A stretch of DNA of 64,000 nt from Haliclystus octoradiatus (GCA_916610825.1 OU744453.1:1928724-1992723); one strand, 5' to 3'. Shown: positions 23,496 to 54,535, counted from the stretch's first letter. A program made the numbers and translations. The notes: a model not told the origin generated them from the letters alone.

Positions 23496-25210
23496 ATAAT
23501 ATGCTACCCTGAGAACCATTGTGAAATCAATGAATGACAGTTTTCAATCGAGAAAATGTTTACCAGTAGGGCTCATGTTTTCCTCATGCTTTTTCACATC
23601 TCCCGACATCCTGCGTGTTCGGAGGAGGCGATCCAAACACGGTTGCCGTTTAGTCCCAGCAAACACGGGAACGCTCCTGCAACGTTCCTGGACGTTCCTG
23701 AAGGTACACAGAAGGATACAAGAACATTCGCTGGAACGTTCATTGACGGTCGCCCTGTGGACTATTTGGCATTTGGTTACGTAACTCTTTACTAACTCAC
23801 AGTGCTGATTTTCGTTTGATTTATGTGATTATATTACTAACATTACAAGTAAATTATGTCATTGTCATCTCTTGTTTTCGACAATGTTGTTTTCCGCAGA
23901 ATGTCAAAATGTTGAAAATTTTTATATGCATAATATTACTACATTAATCCCAGCATTAATCCCAACTTCGGTCAAAGTTATCCGCCGCATCAACTATGGC
24001 CGCATATATAGCACTAGTTTTTAGCAGGTACTTTCAGTATCGATAAAAAGCCCATCCTCAACCGCAAATGTCGCAAGGAAAATGTGGATTGCAAAACTAG
24101 TGAATTCTACACAAATGAAATTGGGCTATTGACTTGACAGTACTTGGACGGATGTTAAAATACTTAAAAGATAATGATTCAGATTATAGATTGACGATTA
24201 ACCTCTTGTTACCTCGTTTTTTATATTATTTCCGCTGTGATAATTAGTTTTTTATGTAATAGTGTGATAATCAAGGCGTTAGAGTTTTAGTAGATTCAGT
24301 TTAGTATAGATGTAATAATCACATAGTTATAGTTCAACTTCTTAGTTAAATAAAAAGATCAATTCAGAAAAAGGTGCTGTTTTTTAAATACCACAATTCA
24401 ATGTTCTATTCCTTGCGAACAGTACTATAGTCAAAGATTTTGCGTGTCTCACTACCCAACCAGCAAACTTATATCAGGTCTATATTACTCGCCCATGCTT
24501 TATAGCCTATTGGATTATATATCTTCAGCCAATATACATGTATGTATGTAATATAATTATGATTAATTCAAAATTCGAACGACCATCCACAATATAAACA
24601 AACTTGATATTGAAATCTGTTTTATATTAGAAAAGAATTGCTTGCAAATGTTTTTATTCGTATTTACTACACTTGGTGTTCGGAGCCATATTTTTCGCAA
24701 GGATTTCATGCAATCTTTATCGACCAATCAGATCGCAGAAAAGTTCCTTCGTGATATTTTTGAATCTTTATTACTTTTGATCTTAACAGTGGCTTTTGAA
24801 GCTTGGATATTTAGCTGTCTGTCAAGCATGAACTCCTGAACTGTTTTTTGCAAGGGTATTATGAAAAGCTGCCAAACACATTTTGTGAGCCCTACAGTTT
24901 TACTCACTTGTATTTAAAATTACGAAAATATGTTAATGATTATTAATGAAAGGAAAGTCAATGGTTGGGGAATTTTGCAAATTTTAAAATAGGCGCAAAT
25001 TATTTACCCTTCCTCATACAAGTTTTGTTTGTGTGCTCAGACGAACCAAGAAGTAGAAGAAGAGTAAATCACCAAAATTGCAGCCAAGATCAACAATATT
25101 TGATTCAATGGAAAGTACTACTTTGAGACACTGCAAGGATGACCACTTTGGACATGTGGTCACTGTATAGAGATGACTGTTATAACAGGTTTGATTGTAT
25201 ATGGATATAT
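23496..25210. other. no gene recognised
   Basis: No conserved coding signal on either strand. Bases 23655-23750 hold several copies of an ACGTTCCTG/GAACGTTC motif, which suggests a decayed repeat. The 65-87 residue ORFs here have no recognisable domains. Confidence 0.45.
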
Positions 25211-25511
25211 ACCCGCTAAACACATTACGTCGTTTCGGATCCGGAACGACGTCGGAATTATTCGGTCGGAAAGACGAAGTACTATGGACACTACAATACG
25301 TAATTCCGTCCAAATTTTCCGACTAAATTCCGACTGACTTCTGACCGGCAAACTTTTCGATCAAATTTCGACGGAGTCTCGATCAGTTGAATTTATCCGA
25401 CGAAATTTCGACGGAGTTCCGACAAATTAACTTTATCCGACCACGTTTCGACCAGTTCCGACTTACATGGTGGTCGGATTTGATCGGAACGACGTCATGT
25501 GTTTAGCGGGT
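25211..25511. mobile_element. 301-bp MITE with ACCCGCTAAACACA ends
   Basis: Inverted ends ACCCGCTAAACACATKACGT lead into an interior with repeated TCCGACR and TTTCGACG motifs. It is flanked by ATATAT on both sides, so the duplication may be TA or longer but cannot be fixed in TA-rich sequence. Confidence 0.75.
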
Positions 25512-25889
25512 ATATATAGGATATAGTCAGCATTTTGGGAATAACCTTTACGTGAAGATCCCGAGTTCAATTTTCATTCCATGGTTAAATTAGTAACATG
25601 AACGACTGGGTAACTGTAGTCTATGCTATACAAAGTTACGTTGATGTCCTGTCGAGGAGTAATTAAGTTATTGGTTCTTTAGTTTGATTTATTTAACATT
25701 TTTAATGGACATCTTTTTCTTCTGCTTTTCTGCAGGCATGTTATCAAATGTAATCAGTCGCGCACGAAATAGATAACCAATCATGCATTTCAATAATTTG
25801 ATGAGTAGTTTGTTCTGAAAGCATTTGATAACAAAAAGCAAAAACACTAGTAATTTTGAATGTGTTTTATCAGTAAAACTCGACTTTTC

Positions 25890-27200
25890 GGCTGTCGTCT
25901 GTGACCATTTTCAAGAGTGAAAGAAATTTTATTTTATTAAGCTAACTTTTATACTATAAATAATTTATTTGTCTCTAATTTATGACTTAAATATACTAAG
26001 AAACCGAATTGTGAAACAAAAACCAAAATTGTTGTTTGATAAAATAGAATACGAAATTGACTTGAAATAATTTAGATCGTATTGAATCTGATTGACCATT
26101 CAGGTTTGGTTGTAAGTCCCTGATGAATAGAATTTCATATACGACGCAGTCCCATTTGGAGCTGCAATGTTTTAATACTTTACAATCATCGATTACATCG
26201 TCTTTGGTTTGATTTTGATTACAAAAGCCACATTTGAAATGATATAGATTACGGAATGTTTCGAAAGAAGTTCAGGTTTGGCTTCACGATGCCTAAAGTC
26301 GTCTTTGAGTTTTCGACGGGTAAAAATAGATAAAATGTTAACATTTATTGTTTTTACATTTTTGCTGAAGGGCGGATTGAACCAGATAATGTTTCTCTTT
26401 CTACTTCTTTTGTTGGCGTTGTCGTCATGGTTGATGTGGTTTAATTCAAGTGTGGTTCTATAGTCGCTTGACTTAAGGGCTGCTTCGTAACACGGTTTTT
26501 CCTTTCCAAATGTTTCTTTGCTGCTCGATAAATCGGAAGTTCTTCTGTTAATTACTGAAGGTAGATGTTTTATGATAGTAGGGGGATGATTGGACTTGGT
26601 GTGGATGTATTTTGGCACATCAGTTGGCTTGTGGTAAGACCGATATGTTTCACTGTTGAGGTTGAGAGTTCAGTCGAGAAATTTGACGATTTTTAGGTTA
26701 GTTGCTATTGTTATTTTGAACCCATTATCTTTGAAAATTTGAGTGATTTCTTTCTTTATTCGTTCAGCCTGTGGATCTGATGTTTTTTTTTAGAAAAACG
26801 GTGCAAGGCCATCGTCACGGTAGAAGTCTATGTTGTTTATTCCGTATTTTCTTCTTAGTTTGTCTAGAATGAAGAGGCCGACGAGTTCGCAAATCTCGGC
26901 TTCGTCATAACTCCCCATTGTCATATCAAAAAGGGAAGACTTGTCTTTCTTCTGCCATGCAGTGTTGTTGTCGAATAATAATGATTTACGTGCGTACATT
27001 ATTGTGTTTATATCATGCTTCGGGATGTCTGTGAAATCTTTCGCAAAATTAACTGCACTTGAAACCAGTGGCTCCTATATCGAAGAATAGAAGTTCTCTA
27101 TATCAAAGAAAATAAACATGTGATTGTTTTTGTTTTCGATGTTACTGAAACAATTATTCATGCTGTTTGAATTTTCCACTGGATTAGATGTGTTTGGCTT
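25890..27200 (-). pseudogene. decayed Penelope-type retroelement (RT and C-terminal region)
   Basis: Read on the minus strand from 27190: FIFFDIENFYSSI (RT motif A) with a stop close by; then 26999-26790 TMGSYDEAEICELVGLFILD and DFYRDDGLAP (palm region); then ERIKKEITQIFKDNGFKI, a stop, and 26618-26193 VPKYIHTKSNHPPTIIK .. RKRNIIWFNPPFSKNV. Further on (about 26190-26040) comes CVVYEILFIRDLQPNLNGQS, a C-terminal motif also seen in the element at 39647. The RNIIWFNPPFS and HTKSNHPP motifs are typical of animal Penelope-like/GIY-YIG retroelements. Several stops and frame changes make it inactive; the 5' half is missing. Confidence 0.75.
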
Positions 27201-28520
27201 TTTACACTAGTGAATATTTTTTCTTACACTAGTGAATATTTTTTCTAAGTCAAAGGTGACTGTAGGCCACATAAGAAATATTTATGAAATATGTATAAAA
27301 AGTGGGCGTCGACCAATTTATTATTAATGTAATTATATGCTTGAATCTATGGACCAAAGTTTGTTATCTGTGTTATAATATATATGATATTGACATCCTT
27401 TGAAAAATTATCAGTTAATTTTTGTTGCTGACGGTCAGCAAAATTTCAGCCACACCCATTTATGGTCTGAATTTTAAATGGTTCTACATTCCAATCGATT
27501 CGAAACATTGTTTTGAGCTTTTTAATCGGTTTCTATGGCTTTATCGTCAGAATCACAATCATTTCCATTTCAGCCGTACTACATCACAATTCTGAGTATA
27601 TGAACTTATGTTCGATTCTTCGTGAGTGAAATTAACAGTTTATGTTTATAAAGGTAATAACTTCGGAGACTAGAACGATGGAATATTGAATAGGTATGTT
27701 TTTAGTTTTAGGAAAGCGATCATGCACGGATTTTGCCCTCCTCCATCGCAAATTCCTCCACTCGAAATGCGTTCCGTCCCTCGTGAAGCTAGAATAAACT
27801 CGCTTATTCATTACTAATCATTCGTGTTTCCCAACACCACTTGTTCAGGAATTTTGCGATGAAGCATAGTGAATTGGAAATAGTTCCAAATTAATTTACC
27901 TCTTAAGATTTGATTTAATAATACCTTTTCAAATTTTACTGGAGAATGAGAAAAGAAAACGCCAGAGTAGAAGTCGAACGTGCGATAATTTACTCCAAAA
28001 TCATTGGTGCTTTCACGAATCCTTTTAGAGGTGGCATGGCAAAGCTATATGTTATGTTATTATGCAAATTACGTAAATGGAAAACAGTACTTAAGCTGAA
28101 GAAAAGAATCCGTCAAAGTTCGCACACCAGAAGATTAGGGTAACATCAGAAGAAGATAGCTTAGTTTCGAATTCGGGAAAGAAGATATCCACTCTAAATA
28201 GAAATTGAGACATCAAATACAAGAGTATAGGGCAGTCATGATTAGATTAAAAACGATGCAAATCAATAATGAAATCATAAAATTTCACGAATATCTAAAT
28301 GGATACAACTTATGAGATGTGACTAAGTGACACCCGAAGATAATTGGGAGGTTAACATCGATCCCATGAGAGCCTACCTTTACTGTTCATGGATCACATC
28401 ACTCTTTGGAAACGCATGCGTATACCGACTATTTCCAATATTGCAGTTTGTTGAGAAAAGGAAGTTAATTAATTAAATAAAGTAAGTAACTCTTTGAAGA
28501 GGAAGCGAAATTACTGACAT
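27201..28520. other. no gene recognised
   Basis: AT-rich. A 65-codon ORF at 27946-28143 encodes a basic peptide without recognisable motifs. Bases 27210-27244 contain a 22-base direct repeat (acactagtgaatattttttct twice). Confidence 0.45.
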
Positions 28521-30439
28521 CTATGGTGGCCCATCGTTGCCATAGCGTTTTTTTTGAAAAAATTTTTAGGCCATGGCCCATTGTTGCCATAGTAAAACAA
28601 TTTTACCACGTGGCCCATCGTTGCCATAGTCTAATATTTTTAAATGATGGCCCATCGTTGCCATAGCAAAAAAATTTTTACCACGTGGCCCATTGTTGCA
28701 ATAGTATAATATTTTTAAATGATGGCCCATCGTTGCCATAGTAAATTGTTTTACTTTTTCATAAAATTTTATTTTCCGAAATCTTATTTTATAGCCATTG
28801 GATATAGCAATATTTATATATATATTACAATATAGCCAATAATAATATATTCTACAATGTTGCAAACAACTCGAAAAATGAGACAGAAACAGCATAAAGG
28901 CCCAGAATTCTAGCCCAGAATGAATCTTTACTTTATTATTGATTCATTAGCGATCGAGTTCGGACGTTTTTATTTTTCGTACAAGTTGCTACTTGACACA
29001 CTGTTAAACAGTAGGGTATAGCTCCAACAACTGCTTGCCAATACATCAATATTTTCCACAAATAATAACTGTTTCAAGCAGTATGCATTATAGCATTAGC
29101 AAAAATTTACAAACTTTCATAACAAATTAAGTAATGAAATTAGCCTTATTGAAGATTAATTAAAGATATCAACTAAGTACCGTCTCGTTACTCCAGAGTT
29201 AACCCCTCAAATTTGACATTTATATGGTATATGTTATCACATGTCATTCTAGGGCCATTATATAGCTGAAACCGGGGCTGAAACTGTAGGGTTCTTTGTA
29301 ATTCGCCTGTAAGCTACAGGCTTTTGAATATTGATAGAAAAACAACAACAAAACTTGATGATGCAAATTACAATATCCAGAACAATCATTCAGAAATCAC
29401 GCTTAAACACGATACAATCAGATCGCATTTCAAAGTTTTAATAGCATGTCTACAAGTAAACCACGTTGCCGTAATTTTCTAGTTATGCTATAGTTGTATA
29501 GGCAATGCCACAATGCATGCTGGTATATGGCGGTTCTCGGTCAGCGTGCTTTTGAACAAATAAATGAATCAAATAAATGGATGGAAAGTTTTTGCTATGC
29601 CAGCGCTCAACGTAGCTAGCTGCAACAATTTTTCTTTAACAACTTAACTTATTATCTTAAAATTGATGTATTGACAACCTTTCGAGCCTGGAGTTCCACC
29701 CTACTGTTTTAACAGTCTGTCATAGCTAGACCTAGACCTGTTGAAAAGACATAAGTATATGTGAATTATTATTTCCCGTGAAACAATATAATTGATTAAT
29801 TGTAACTAGACTATTGAAATATTTAGGTTGGACATATCCAAATCCAAACGTGAATTTGCGAATGTAAGATAATGATGATTGATGACGATGATTTCAGAAC
29901 TCTCCCGAGAATTATAATTACATATTATTCTTTGACTCCCGATAATTAGTGATCGTAAGTGTATACATCATTTACATTGTATAGCCAAATATACCATATC
30001 ATAGTCATAGTCAAATGTAATTACTATACTTCTGTTTAACTTGTCTACACATTCCCATGTTTTTTAGTTATATGGTAACCATATTACATTACATTAAAGA
30101 TATGAAATAGTGCTCAATCTCAATGTCAGCATTTGACAGAGCTAAATACAACAGAAGGAATCAAAGACAAAACATGCACAACATGGCACAGCGTTTTAAA
30201 TACAAAAATAACTTGATAATAAACATTTAGTTTATGAAAAAGTAAAACAATTTACTATGGCAACGATGGGCCATCATTTAAAAATATTATACTATGGCAA
30301 CGATGGGCCATCATTTAAAAATATTAGACTATGGCAACGATGGGCCACGTGGTAAAATTTTTTTTACTATGGCAACAATGGGCCATGGCGTAAAAATTTT
30401 TTCAAAAAAAAACGCTATGGCAACGATGGGCCACCATAG
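28521..30439. mobile_element. 1.9 kb element with long TIRs built from an 18-bp motif
   Basis: The ends are CTATGGTGGCCCATCG, flanked by ACAT on both sides (28517-28520 and 30440-30443). Each arm of about 200 bp is an irregular array of GGCCCATCGTTGCCATAG: six copies on the left in this orientation and five on the right in reverse complement, spaced about 35-45 bases with AT-rich spacers. The 1.45 kb interior has no ORF. The 4-bp duplication would fit superfamilies such as Sola, Chapaev or Ginger, but no transposase is present to decide. The 109-residue ORF in the left arm is a repeat artefact. Confidence 0.75.
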
Positions 30440-30443
30440 ACAT

Positions 30444-31165
30444 CCAACGACAATCAAAAAGAAGTAAAGGTGAAATTGATGCTATTTCAATAGTATACAA
30501 CGGAGCAAAATGAAACAATGGTAAACTGTAGCATCGCAATCAACATCCAATTTTATTTGAGCTGATGCTATTACAAATATTTAAGAACGTAAGAAGAAGC
30601 ATTTGCAAGTTTACCATTTTTTCCACAATTAGTGTCAGGCCCTCTTGGATGTAAATTGATAGGGTTGTTTACAGACGGACAACGAAAGTTATACTGTTTC
30701 GTTGTCTATTACACAAAGGTTAATACAAAGAACGGCTTGGATGAGAATTAAATTATTTTATTTTAATTATGAATTTGAATAACTATTCCATTACTATTAA
30801 ATAAAAACTATTCATACAACATTTTTTTCATTCAAATATGCTTTTGAAAAACTGTTCTGAAAAACATTTTACAAACGTTTTACGTAACTATTTCGATATA
30901 TTTTTTACATTTTTAAAGATCTTTCTGAGTTTTTTCCGAGGCATTGTCTTATACTTTTGAAAGAAAAAGAGGACGGGGTGGGGGGTTCAAATTTGCATAT
31001 GTTTTCAACTAAAATGGATTCAATATGTTAAAGCTATATGCATATAAGAAGCTAAAATTCAATATCAAAATTTGAAAAATTTAAAAAAATTTTGCGTGAA
31101 ATAGCTTGTGTTTTTTTTATAATGAAAGAAAATATTTTTTACTCCTTTTAAATGGTAGCAGATAG
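30444..31165. other. no gene recognised
   Basis: AT-rich flank between two transposable elements; nothing recognisable. Confidence 0.5.
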
Positions 31166-31169
31166 TTAA

Positions 31170-31335
31170 AGGAGCAAAATTGATCGGCGGTCGCTACGAG
31201 CTCAATTTGAATTAAGCGCAAATTCAAGGATTAACGTCATTCGTTTTTTCGTCATGGCTACAAATTTCAGTCTCTGTATGGTTTCAGCCACAGAAACACT
31301 ATTAACGACAAACACAAACGGTCAAGTTTTCTCCT
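31170..31335. mobile_element. 166-bp MITE with TTAA duplication
   Basis: Ends AGGAGCAAAATTGATCG and, inverted, AGGAGAAAACTTGACCG, flanked by TTAA (31166-31169 and 31336-31339). TTAA targets are typical of piggyBac and Kolobok. Two longer TTAA elements are at 46715 and 49355. Confidence 0.7.
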
Positions 31336-31339
31336 TTAA

Positions 31340-31994
31340 TATAATCAGTTGAAGAAACAGGATGAAAATCAATTATTTCATAGTGTCAAATATTTTGTTT
31401 ATGTTCAAGTATGTAGTTCAGATATTTTACAATTAATCAAATTTATTCTAGCTTTATCGTATCTATTTATGACTAAGCTAGACATTGAAATTGGTTATGA
31501 ATCATTAATTCGACTAAATAACATAAATACATGTTTAGTCATTTTACCGTACACAATTCCACTTGTGGTCGTCATGAATAAGAAATTATTTACCGCTAGC
31601 AGCTATATTTGTTAATCAGAAACGTTAAATATATTTTTTTGTCTGCTTTTTGTATGTTGTAATTTAATCTAATTTAGTGATGGTATATGTGACCAAAAAC
31701 GTAATTGACGAAACAGTTTAAATCTAAATTAGAATCATCTTACGGCGATGTAAAAAGAGAAAATTAAAAACTTGAATGAATATATAATAATAGTCAGAGA
31801 ATCAGACAGTCATGTTTGCTACTTGAAGTTTCATGCCAAGGCGATCATCAGGCAATCTATTCAATGATAAAAAAACACTATACCTTCTAGATACTTACAA
31901 AATAGGTGCATTGAGCCCTATGTTCAATCAGTAAGACAACGTTTTACAAATGAATGAATATATACACATATATATATATATATAAATCTGATTT
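31340..31994. other. no gene; hammerhead-like fragment inside
   Basis: AT-rich. It contains the motif at 31828-31851 and a TA run at about 31968-31984 immediately before the inverted unit at 31995. Confidence 0.45.
31828..31851 (-). ncRNA. hammerhead-like core motif
   Basis: On the minus strand: CTGATGA, a GCC-TT-GGC hairpin, then GAAAC. The 70-base surrounding segment (about 31795-31866) recurs at 40152-40224, so it is part of a dispersed repeat family. Stems I and III were not verified. Confidence 0.4.
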
Positions 31995-32670
31995 ATTCTT
32001 CTATCGAATTCATCGGAACAGTATTATACTTGTTAACAAAGACAAACAATAGTTACAGGAGAGATACTTTAGCACAAGAACTAATTACGGATATACGATT
32101 CCAACCTGGTGATTTAACAGTCACAATAAAAAATAGTTTAACAGCGGCAAAATGCTCTTTGGTATTGATTTTGAATTTGGTTTATTTGTTTTTGGTTGTA
32201 ATAATCATTTCATTGTATCTGTCTTATAGTATATCCGTACTTAGTTTCTCTGTTTGTCAATTTGTTCTAAATTATTACTATTCCATATTCATTGTTACGC
32301 TAAATCTAACTGTTGTTATCTTGTGTGACATGCGCAATGCTGTCATGTCGACCACTCAGATCGGCAATATATAAACAACGACCAGCAGAAATACAGAAAA
32401 TGGAAGAACAAGATCAAAGAGCATTTTGCCGCTGTTAAACTATATTTGATTGTGACTGTTAATTCACCGTGTTTGTATCTTATATCCATAATTAGTTCTT
32501 GTGCTAAAATATCTCTCCTGTAATTATTGTTTGCCATTGTTAAAAAGCATAATACCGTTCCGATAAATTCAATAGACAAATTAATTAGATTTTTATATAA
32601 ATATTCATGTAACTTTTGAACTCTCTCTTTTTACATTGCCTGAAGAGGATTTTAGATTAAATCGAAACTG
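31995..32670. repeat. inverted unit with small membrane ORFs and hammerhead-like end
   Basis: Bases 31995-32162 and 32408-32582 are inverted copies (both encode NNYRRDxLAQELIxDIR and LTVTIKxSLTAAKCSL). The spacer encodes two hydrophobic stretches ending ILCDMRNAVMSTTQIGNI (plus strand, ORF 32030-32374), a motif shared with the unit at 37462-39130. On the plus strand the unit ends with a hammerhead-like core at 32640-32668 (CTGAAGA, GATTT/AAATC hairpin, GAAAC). It appears to be a decayed member of the family at 37.5-39.1 kb. Confidence 0.5.
32640..32668 (+). ncRNA. hammerhead-like core motif
   Basis: CTGAAGA, hairpin GATTT-TAGATT-AAATC, GAAAC, then TGTTGC. It is of the same class as the motifs at 37536, 39060 and 39501. 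Confidence 0.45.
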
Positions 32671-32671
32671 T

Positions 32672-33295
32672 TGCACCAATTATTGTGTTTTATATCGCAT
32701 ATACCATCATGAAATTCATGTCAAGTAAACCTTTACGAAGACTCTTATTGGGAACCTGTGAAAAAGCTCTATTAGAGAATTTATCCAAATACATATTGCT
32801 AAATCAAAATTGTGTGTTTGATTTGATAACTACTGAACCATTATGCTCAAAATGTCTTTTGGATTCCCTTGTTCAAACACTGCTACAGCTAAGATGGGAA
32901 AGTTAATATGGTGGGAACCCTCAGAAGATTCCCAAGTATTTTATCAAAATTTCAAATTGACGCACTTCCCTATGAAGATATACAGATCAAACATTGAGAA
33001 GTTTCAATGGTTGCTATGTATCAGAAGGACCAGTATTTAAGGGAAGTGATAATCGTACAATATATCATGCCGATATTTTTGTATATTGGGAACAGGTGCG
33101 GACAGGTCCATTTGAGCACAGAATAGCTCGTACAAGGCACATCTGACGTAGATATATATATGTTTACTTATTTAAGACCATATAGCTTCTCATATCTCCT
33201 GCTAACGGTCGTTTGCTGCGTTTGCTGAAGTGCTTGAGAGTGCAAGTTGCAAGTTGAGAACTTACCTACTGTAACGTATTCCATTACATAGACGA
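32672..33295. other. 5' flank of the PAN-TSP1 gene
   Basis: Between the repeat unit and the start codon at 33296. No TATA box or other promoter element can be called with confidence; a 5' UTR exon could be present. Confidence 0.4.
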
Positions 33296-51321
<18,026 letters not shown>

Positions 51322-52625
51322 AATAGTTATCATATGTCATCAATAGATGGTTGGAATAACAGTACTAATCAAAATGCGAATAATCACTAAGCCATGATGC
51401 ATGCACAATTATGATTTGTATATTTGATTAAAATAATCTGATAATGACACCTGGTATCTAAACTGCAAGTTAAGTACCTTCAAGCATGACGAATGTCAAA
51501 TGACGTCAACGTAGAGATACACACTTACATTGGTAACTTTGAGTTATGTTAGGATTATTAATTGAGTGAGGAAGATGTTTGTAGAATATATTCGGTAATT
51601 TTCATGGCAAGTTCAATCAAATTTCATAAAATATATTAATGGATTAGCACAGTTGGATATATGATTTCTTTACTTGCAAGAGATTATTTCGTTGAATGAT
51701 GGAAAACAAATTACGAATAATTTATTAATAAAGGGGAGTAATGTTTTAACAGTATGTCTGCTGCAAAAACTGCATGACTAAATAAAGTGTTTGTAAGTTC
51801 TCACACAATAACGTGTTTCCTAACAGCAGCTGATATATTATATCATGAAATTAGTTGCTAATATATTTCCACAAGATTAAATTACTTCCTATAACGGCAT
51901 ATGCAAATGTTTTTTATGGTTCGTTGGCTTAGCTGCTATCCATCACATATAAGGATACTGTTTATGATATTATACTGTTGTATTTGCTAAATCGTCAAAT
52001 ATTTATCTTAATTTATGGGTATATGACACTGCAGAAATTTGTTTACAATAATTGTTGTTGTCATAGTAACATCAGTTTGTCACTACTTTGATTGTGTGTT
52101 CATGTCGAATTACGTGTTGCCCTATTTTATCAAGCATCTTTAATTATTGTGTTTTATTGATCATTTTCGTGCTCGTGCCTCATCATTCTCATGGCTATTT
52201 ACACATAGTACGTTCTAGCCATTGTGAGAGAAAAATGAGGCTAGATTCTTTTCCGTAACTCGCAGTTTTACGCTTTTTACTCGTGATTTTACTATGCTAC
52301 CTAATGATCTAATGGAAGCTGCCTGATTATCGCATAATAAACGCGTGAAATTAAGAGTTATGGAGAAGGTTACTGCCTTATTTGTCAATTATTTTACAAA
52401 GACTAATATTGAACAGGGCTCAGTTTAAGCTTACTCTCCAGCTAGTATAGACTATAATTATTGCTCGAAATTTTGAACAAGCCTCGATGCATATTCAGCT
52501 CACCAGAAACACATCGTCTACAGAACACTTTACATAGCTTGTGCAGTTGGGAAAAGATTTACAGTTTTGTATCGCTTACAAGAAATGTTCCTCTTTCGCT
52601 AAAGGGATACCAAGGTATCGCCACT
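51322..52625. other. 3' flank of the PAN-TSP1 gene
   Basis: It contains a candidate AATAAA polyadenylation signal at 51781-51786, about 460 bases after the stop. The rest is AT-rich without coding signal. Confidence 0.5.
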
Positions 52626-52629
52626 ATCT

Positions 52630-53660
52630 TGTTCAATTGATAACCATGGACTTGATGATGTCGAACGTGTCAATGATCTAGGAATCATACTAACTCCTGA
52701 TCTGTATTCATCGATGCACGGTGCAGTGATAGCTGATAGAGCAAAGTCTAGATTATACTTAATGTGCACATGGCACGAACAAATTTTGTCACAGACTCGA
52801 GTAGCTGAAGCTAAATGACGAAGAATGATGACAATGATTTATGAGTTTGAATGCGTATAAGCAGAGACATTTAATGTTGAATCTACCGTATTTTTAATCA
52901 GTCACTTTTTCCAAACTTTTTCCAAACATTCCGACCGTCATTCCAAGTTTGGAAAACAGTGAATGATCGTAAATAGGGTGAACTCAACATTAATTATCTC
53001 CACCTATACGCGTTCAAACTAAAAAAAACCTTTGTCACCATTCTCCATCATTTAGCTTCCGCTACTCGAATCTGTATTTAAATGTTTTCGTGTCATGTTC
53101 ACTTTAATATATATATGCTTTCTCTCTAAACAAATTGATTTGTATATTCGAACCTTCAAAGTTTATTGCACGTATTCTACTAGAATCAGCGTCTCCAATA
53201 TGTAACCAATGGCGTACTAAATATATATATTTAATACAAAACGTCCAATTAACATTTACAAGAAGGGTTTGCAAATTAGGAAAATAAAAATATAATAGTT
53301 ACTCTGATAGATTACATATTCTAAAACGTGAGTCACTATAGAGTTAAGGCGAGTCAAAGCAAACCTGATTATGCTGTATAAAATATCACATGATCTATAA
53401 TCTAACGCTAGGTACATTATTTTTACATTATGGAAATTCTAAATACACATTACGCGGACATAGATTTCAACTCAAATCAAGATATTTCACCATTCCGTGA
53501 GTTCAGCAAGCATCAATTTTCTCTTCATACCATCCAATGGTGGAATTCATTAATAGAACATAAACGGCACTCAATCAACATTTATATCAAGCATATGTTT
53601 CTTCGTTTTGAAAATTGCATAAACAAGCCGCTTATAATTAATATAAGTATAATAACGATA
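52630..53660 (+). pseudogene. decayed LINE reverse transcriptase C-terminus
   Basis: In changing frames: DDVERVNDLGIILTPDLYSS .. DRAKSRLYLM, then after an inserted MITE FLSKQIDLYIRTFKVY, LLESASPICNQWRTKYIYLI, QNVQLTFTRRVCKL, HTLRGH-like and, near 53500, FSLHTIQWWNSLIEH. These are the post-palm motifs of many animal LINEs (v.DLGV, LEYASPVW, FTRR, TRGH, WNSLP). Many stops; inactive. The 82-codon ORF at 53430-53678 is part of it, partly in another frame. Confidence 0.8.
52792..53074. mobile_element. MITE inserted in the LINE remnant
   Basis: The arms starting CAGAYTCGAGTAGC are inverted for about 45 bp (both contain GAAGCTAAATGA). It interrupts the LINE reading between the SRLYLM and FLSK motifs. 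No clear target duplication was seen. Confidence 0.65.
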
Positions 53661-53872
53661 CAGATAATGATCATGTAAAATGTAAATTTATTCAGTATTT
53701 TTTGTGTATATTTCTGGCTGTATGTAAGCGGAGGCTCTCAATTTAATCCAGTCTCCCTGTATTTGCAGAGATTATTCAATGTTAATAAACTGTCATCATT
53801 GGTGGTTTTGTACCACGTGTTTAGAGGTTATGTCAAGACAACCCACGAAATTCCATGGCAACCCCTAAAAGC

Positions 53873-53926
53873 GTGCAGGTATAGGTCTATACCCGCACGT
53901 GTGCGGTTATAGACCTATACCTGCAC
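53873..53926. repeat. 54-bp near-perfect palindrome
   Basis: Left half GTGCAGGTATAGGTCTATAC.. and right half are reverse complements apart from one pair and the centre (CACGTG-like core at 53896-53901). It could form a cruciform or hairpin. No longer element around it was recognised. Confidence 0.85.
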
Positions 53927-54294
53927 AGTTTTAGCCAAACAACTAGAACACATGTTTTGAAAATGGCTACCAGCTTCGACAGATTGAATATTTTTTCATA
54001 AAATCAACTTAAATGTATACTCTGTAATTGAAATTTCAATTGAGAACTTAAAAAAAGTACGAACTTGGGATTTGCTACATTCAGATGTAACTTTTACTAT
54101 ATATTTCTAATATTGCAAACATATTGAATTCTTCGCGTTACATTATTAAATGATATTCGTAACAATTTCATTCAAATTGCATTTAATGAAAAATCAATGA
54201 CCCATTAAATTAGCCAAATCAAATCATTGTTGTAGTGAAATTGATGAGAGATAATTGATGTTCAAGACAAAGGTTATGTTACATGATTATTAAA

Positions 54295-54461
54295 ATGATT
54301 ACATCACTCTTTGTTCGTGGGCCATCGAGATTTAGACACACTCGTTCTCTAACAATAAACTTGAAATCCATATCGTAAACTCAGCGGCCTCGTTCACGAT
54401 ATGGATTTCTCGTTTGTTGTTTGTGAACTCATGAACCCACTCACAAGAGTGATGTAATCCC
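54295..54461. mobile_element. 167-bp MITE with 8-bp duplication
   Basis: The inverted ends contain GATTACATCACTCTTG. TTATTAAA occurs on both sides (54287-54294 and 54462-54469). The interior is an imperfect palindrome (GAAATCCATATCGT / ACGATATGGATTTC). An 8-bp duplication fits hAT. Confidence 0.7.
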
Positions 54462-54535
54462 TTATTAAAGCTAAATGATGTATATTCAATAAATAAATAT
54501 ATGATAAATATTCAATGTGTATCTTGCTGTGGTAA

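Noticed and set aside
24642..24839. 65-codon hydrophobic ORF
   Set aside because: No motif, no related copy, and length is expected by chance in this AT-rich sequence.
28566..28895. 109-codon ORF with repeated MATMGHHLK
   Set aside because: It is the 18-bp TIR motif array read through; the repeats explain it.
28521..30439. CRISPR-like array of repeats with spacers
   Set aside because: Spacers are similar AT-rich sequence, both ends are inverted, and the genome is animal; these are transposon TIRs.
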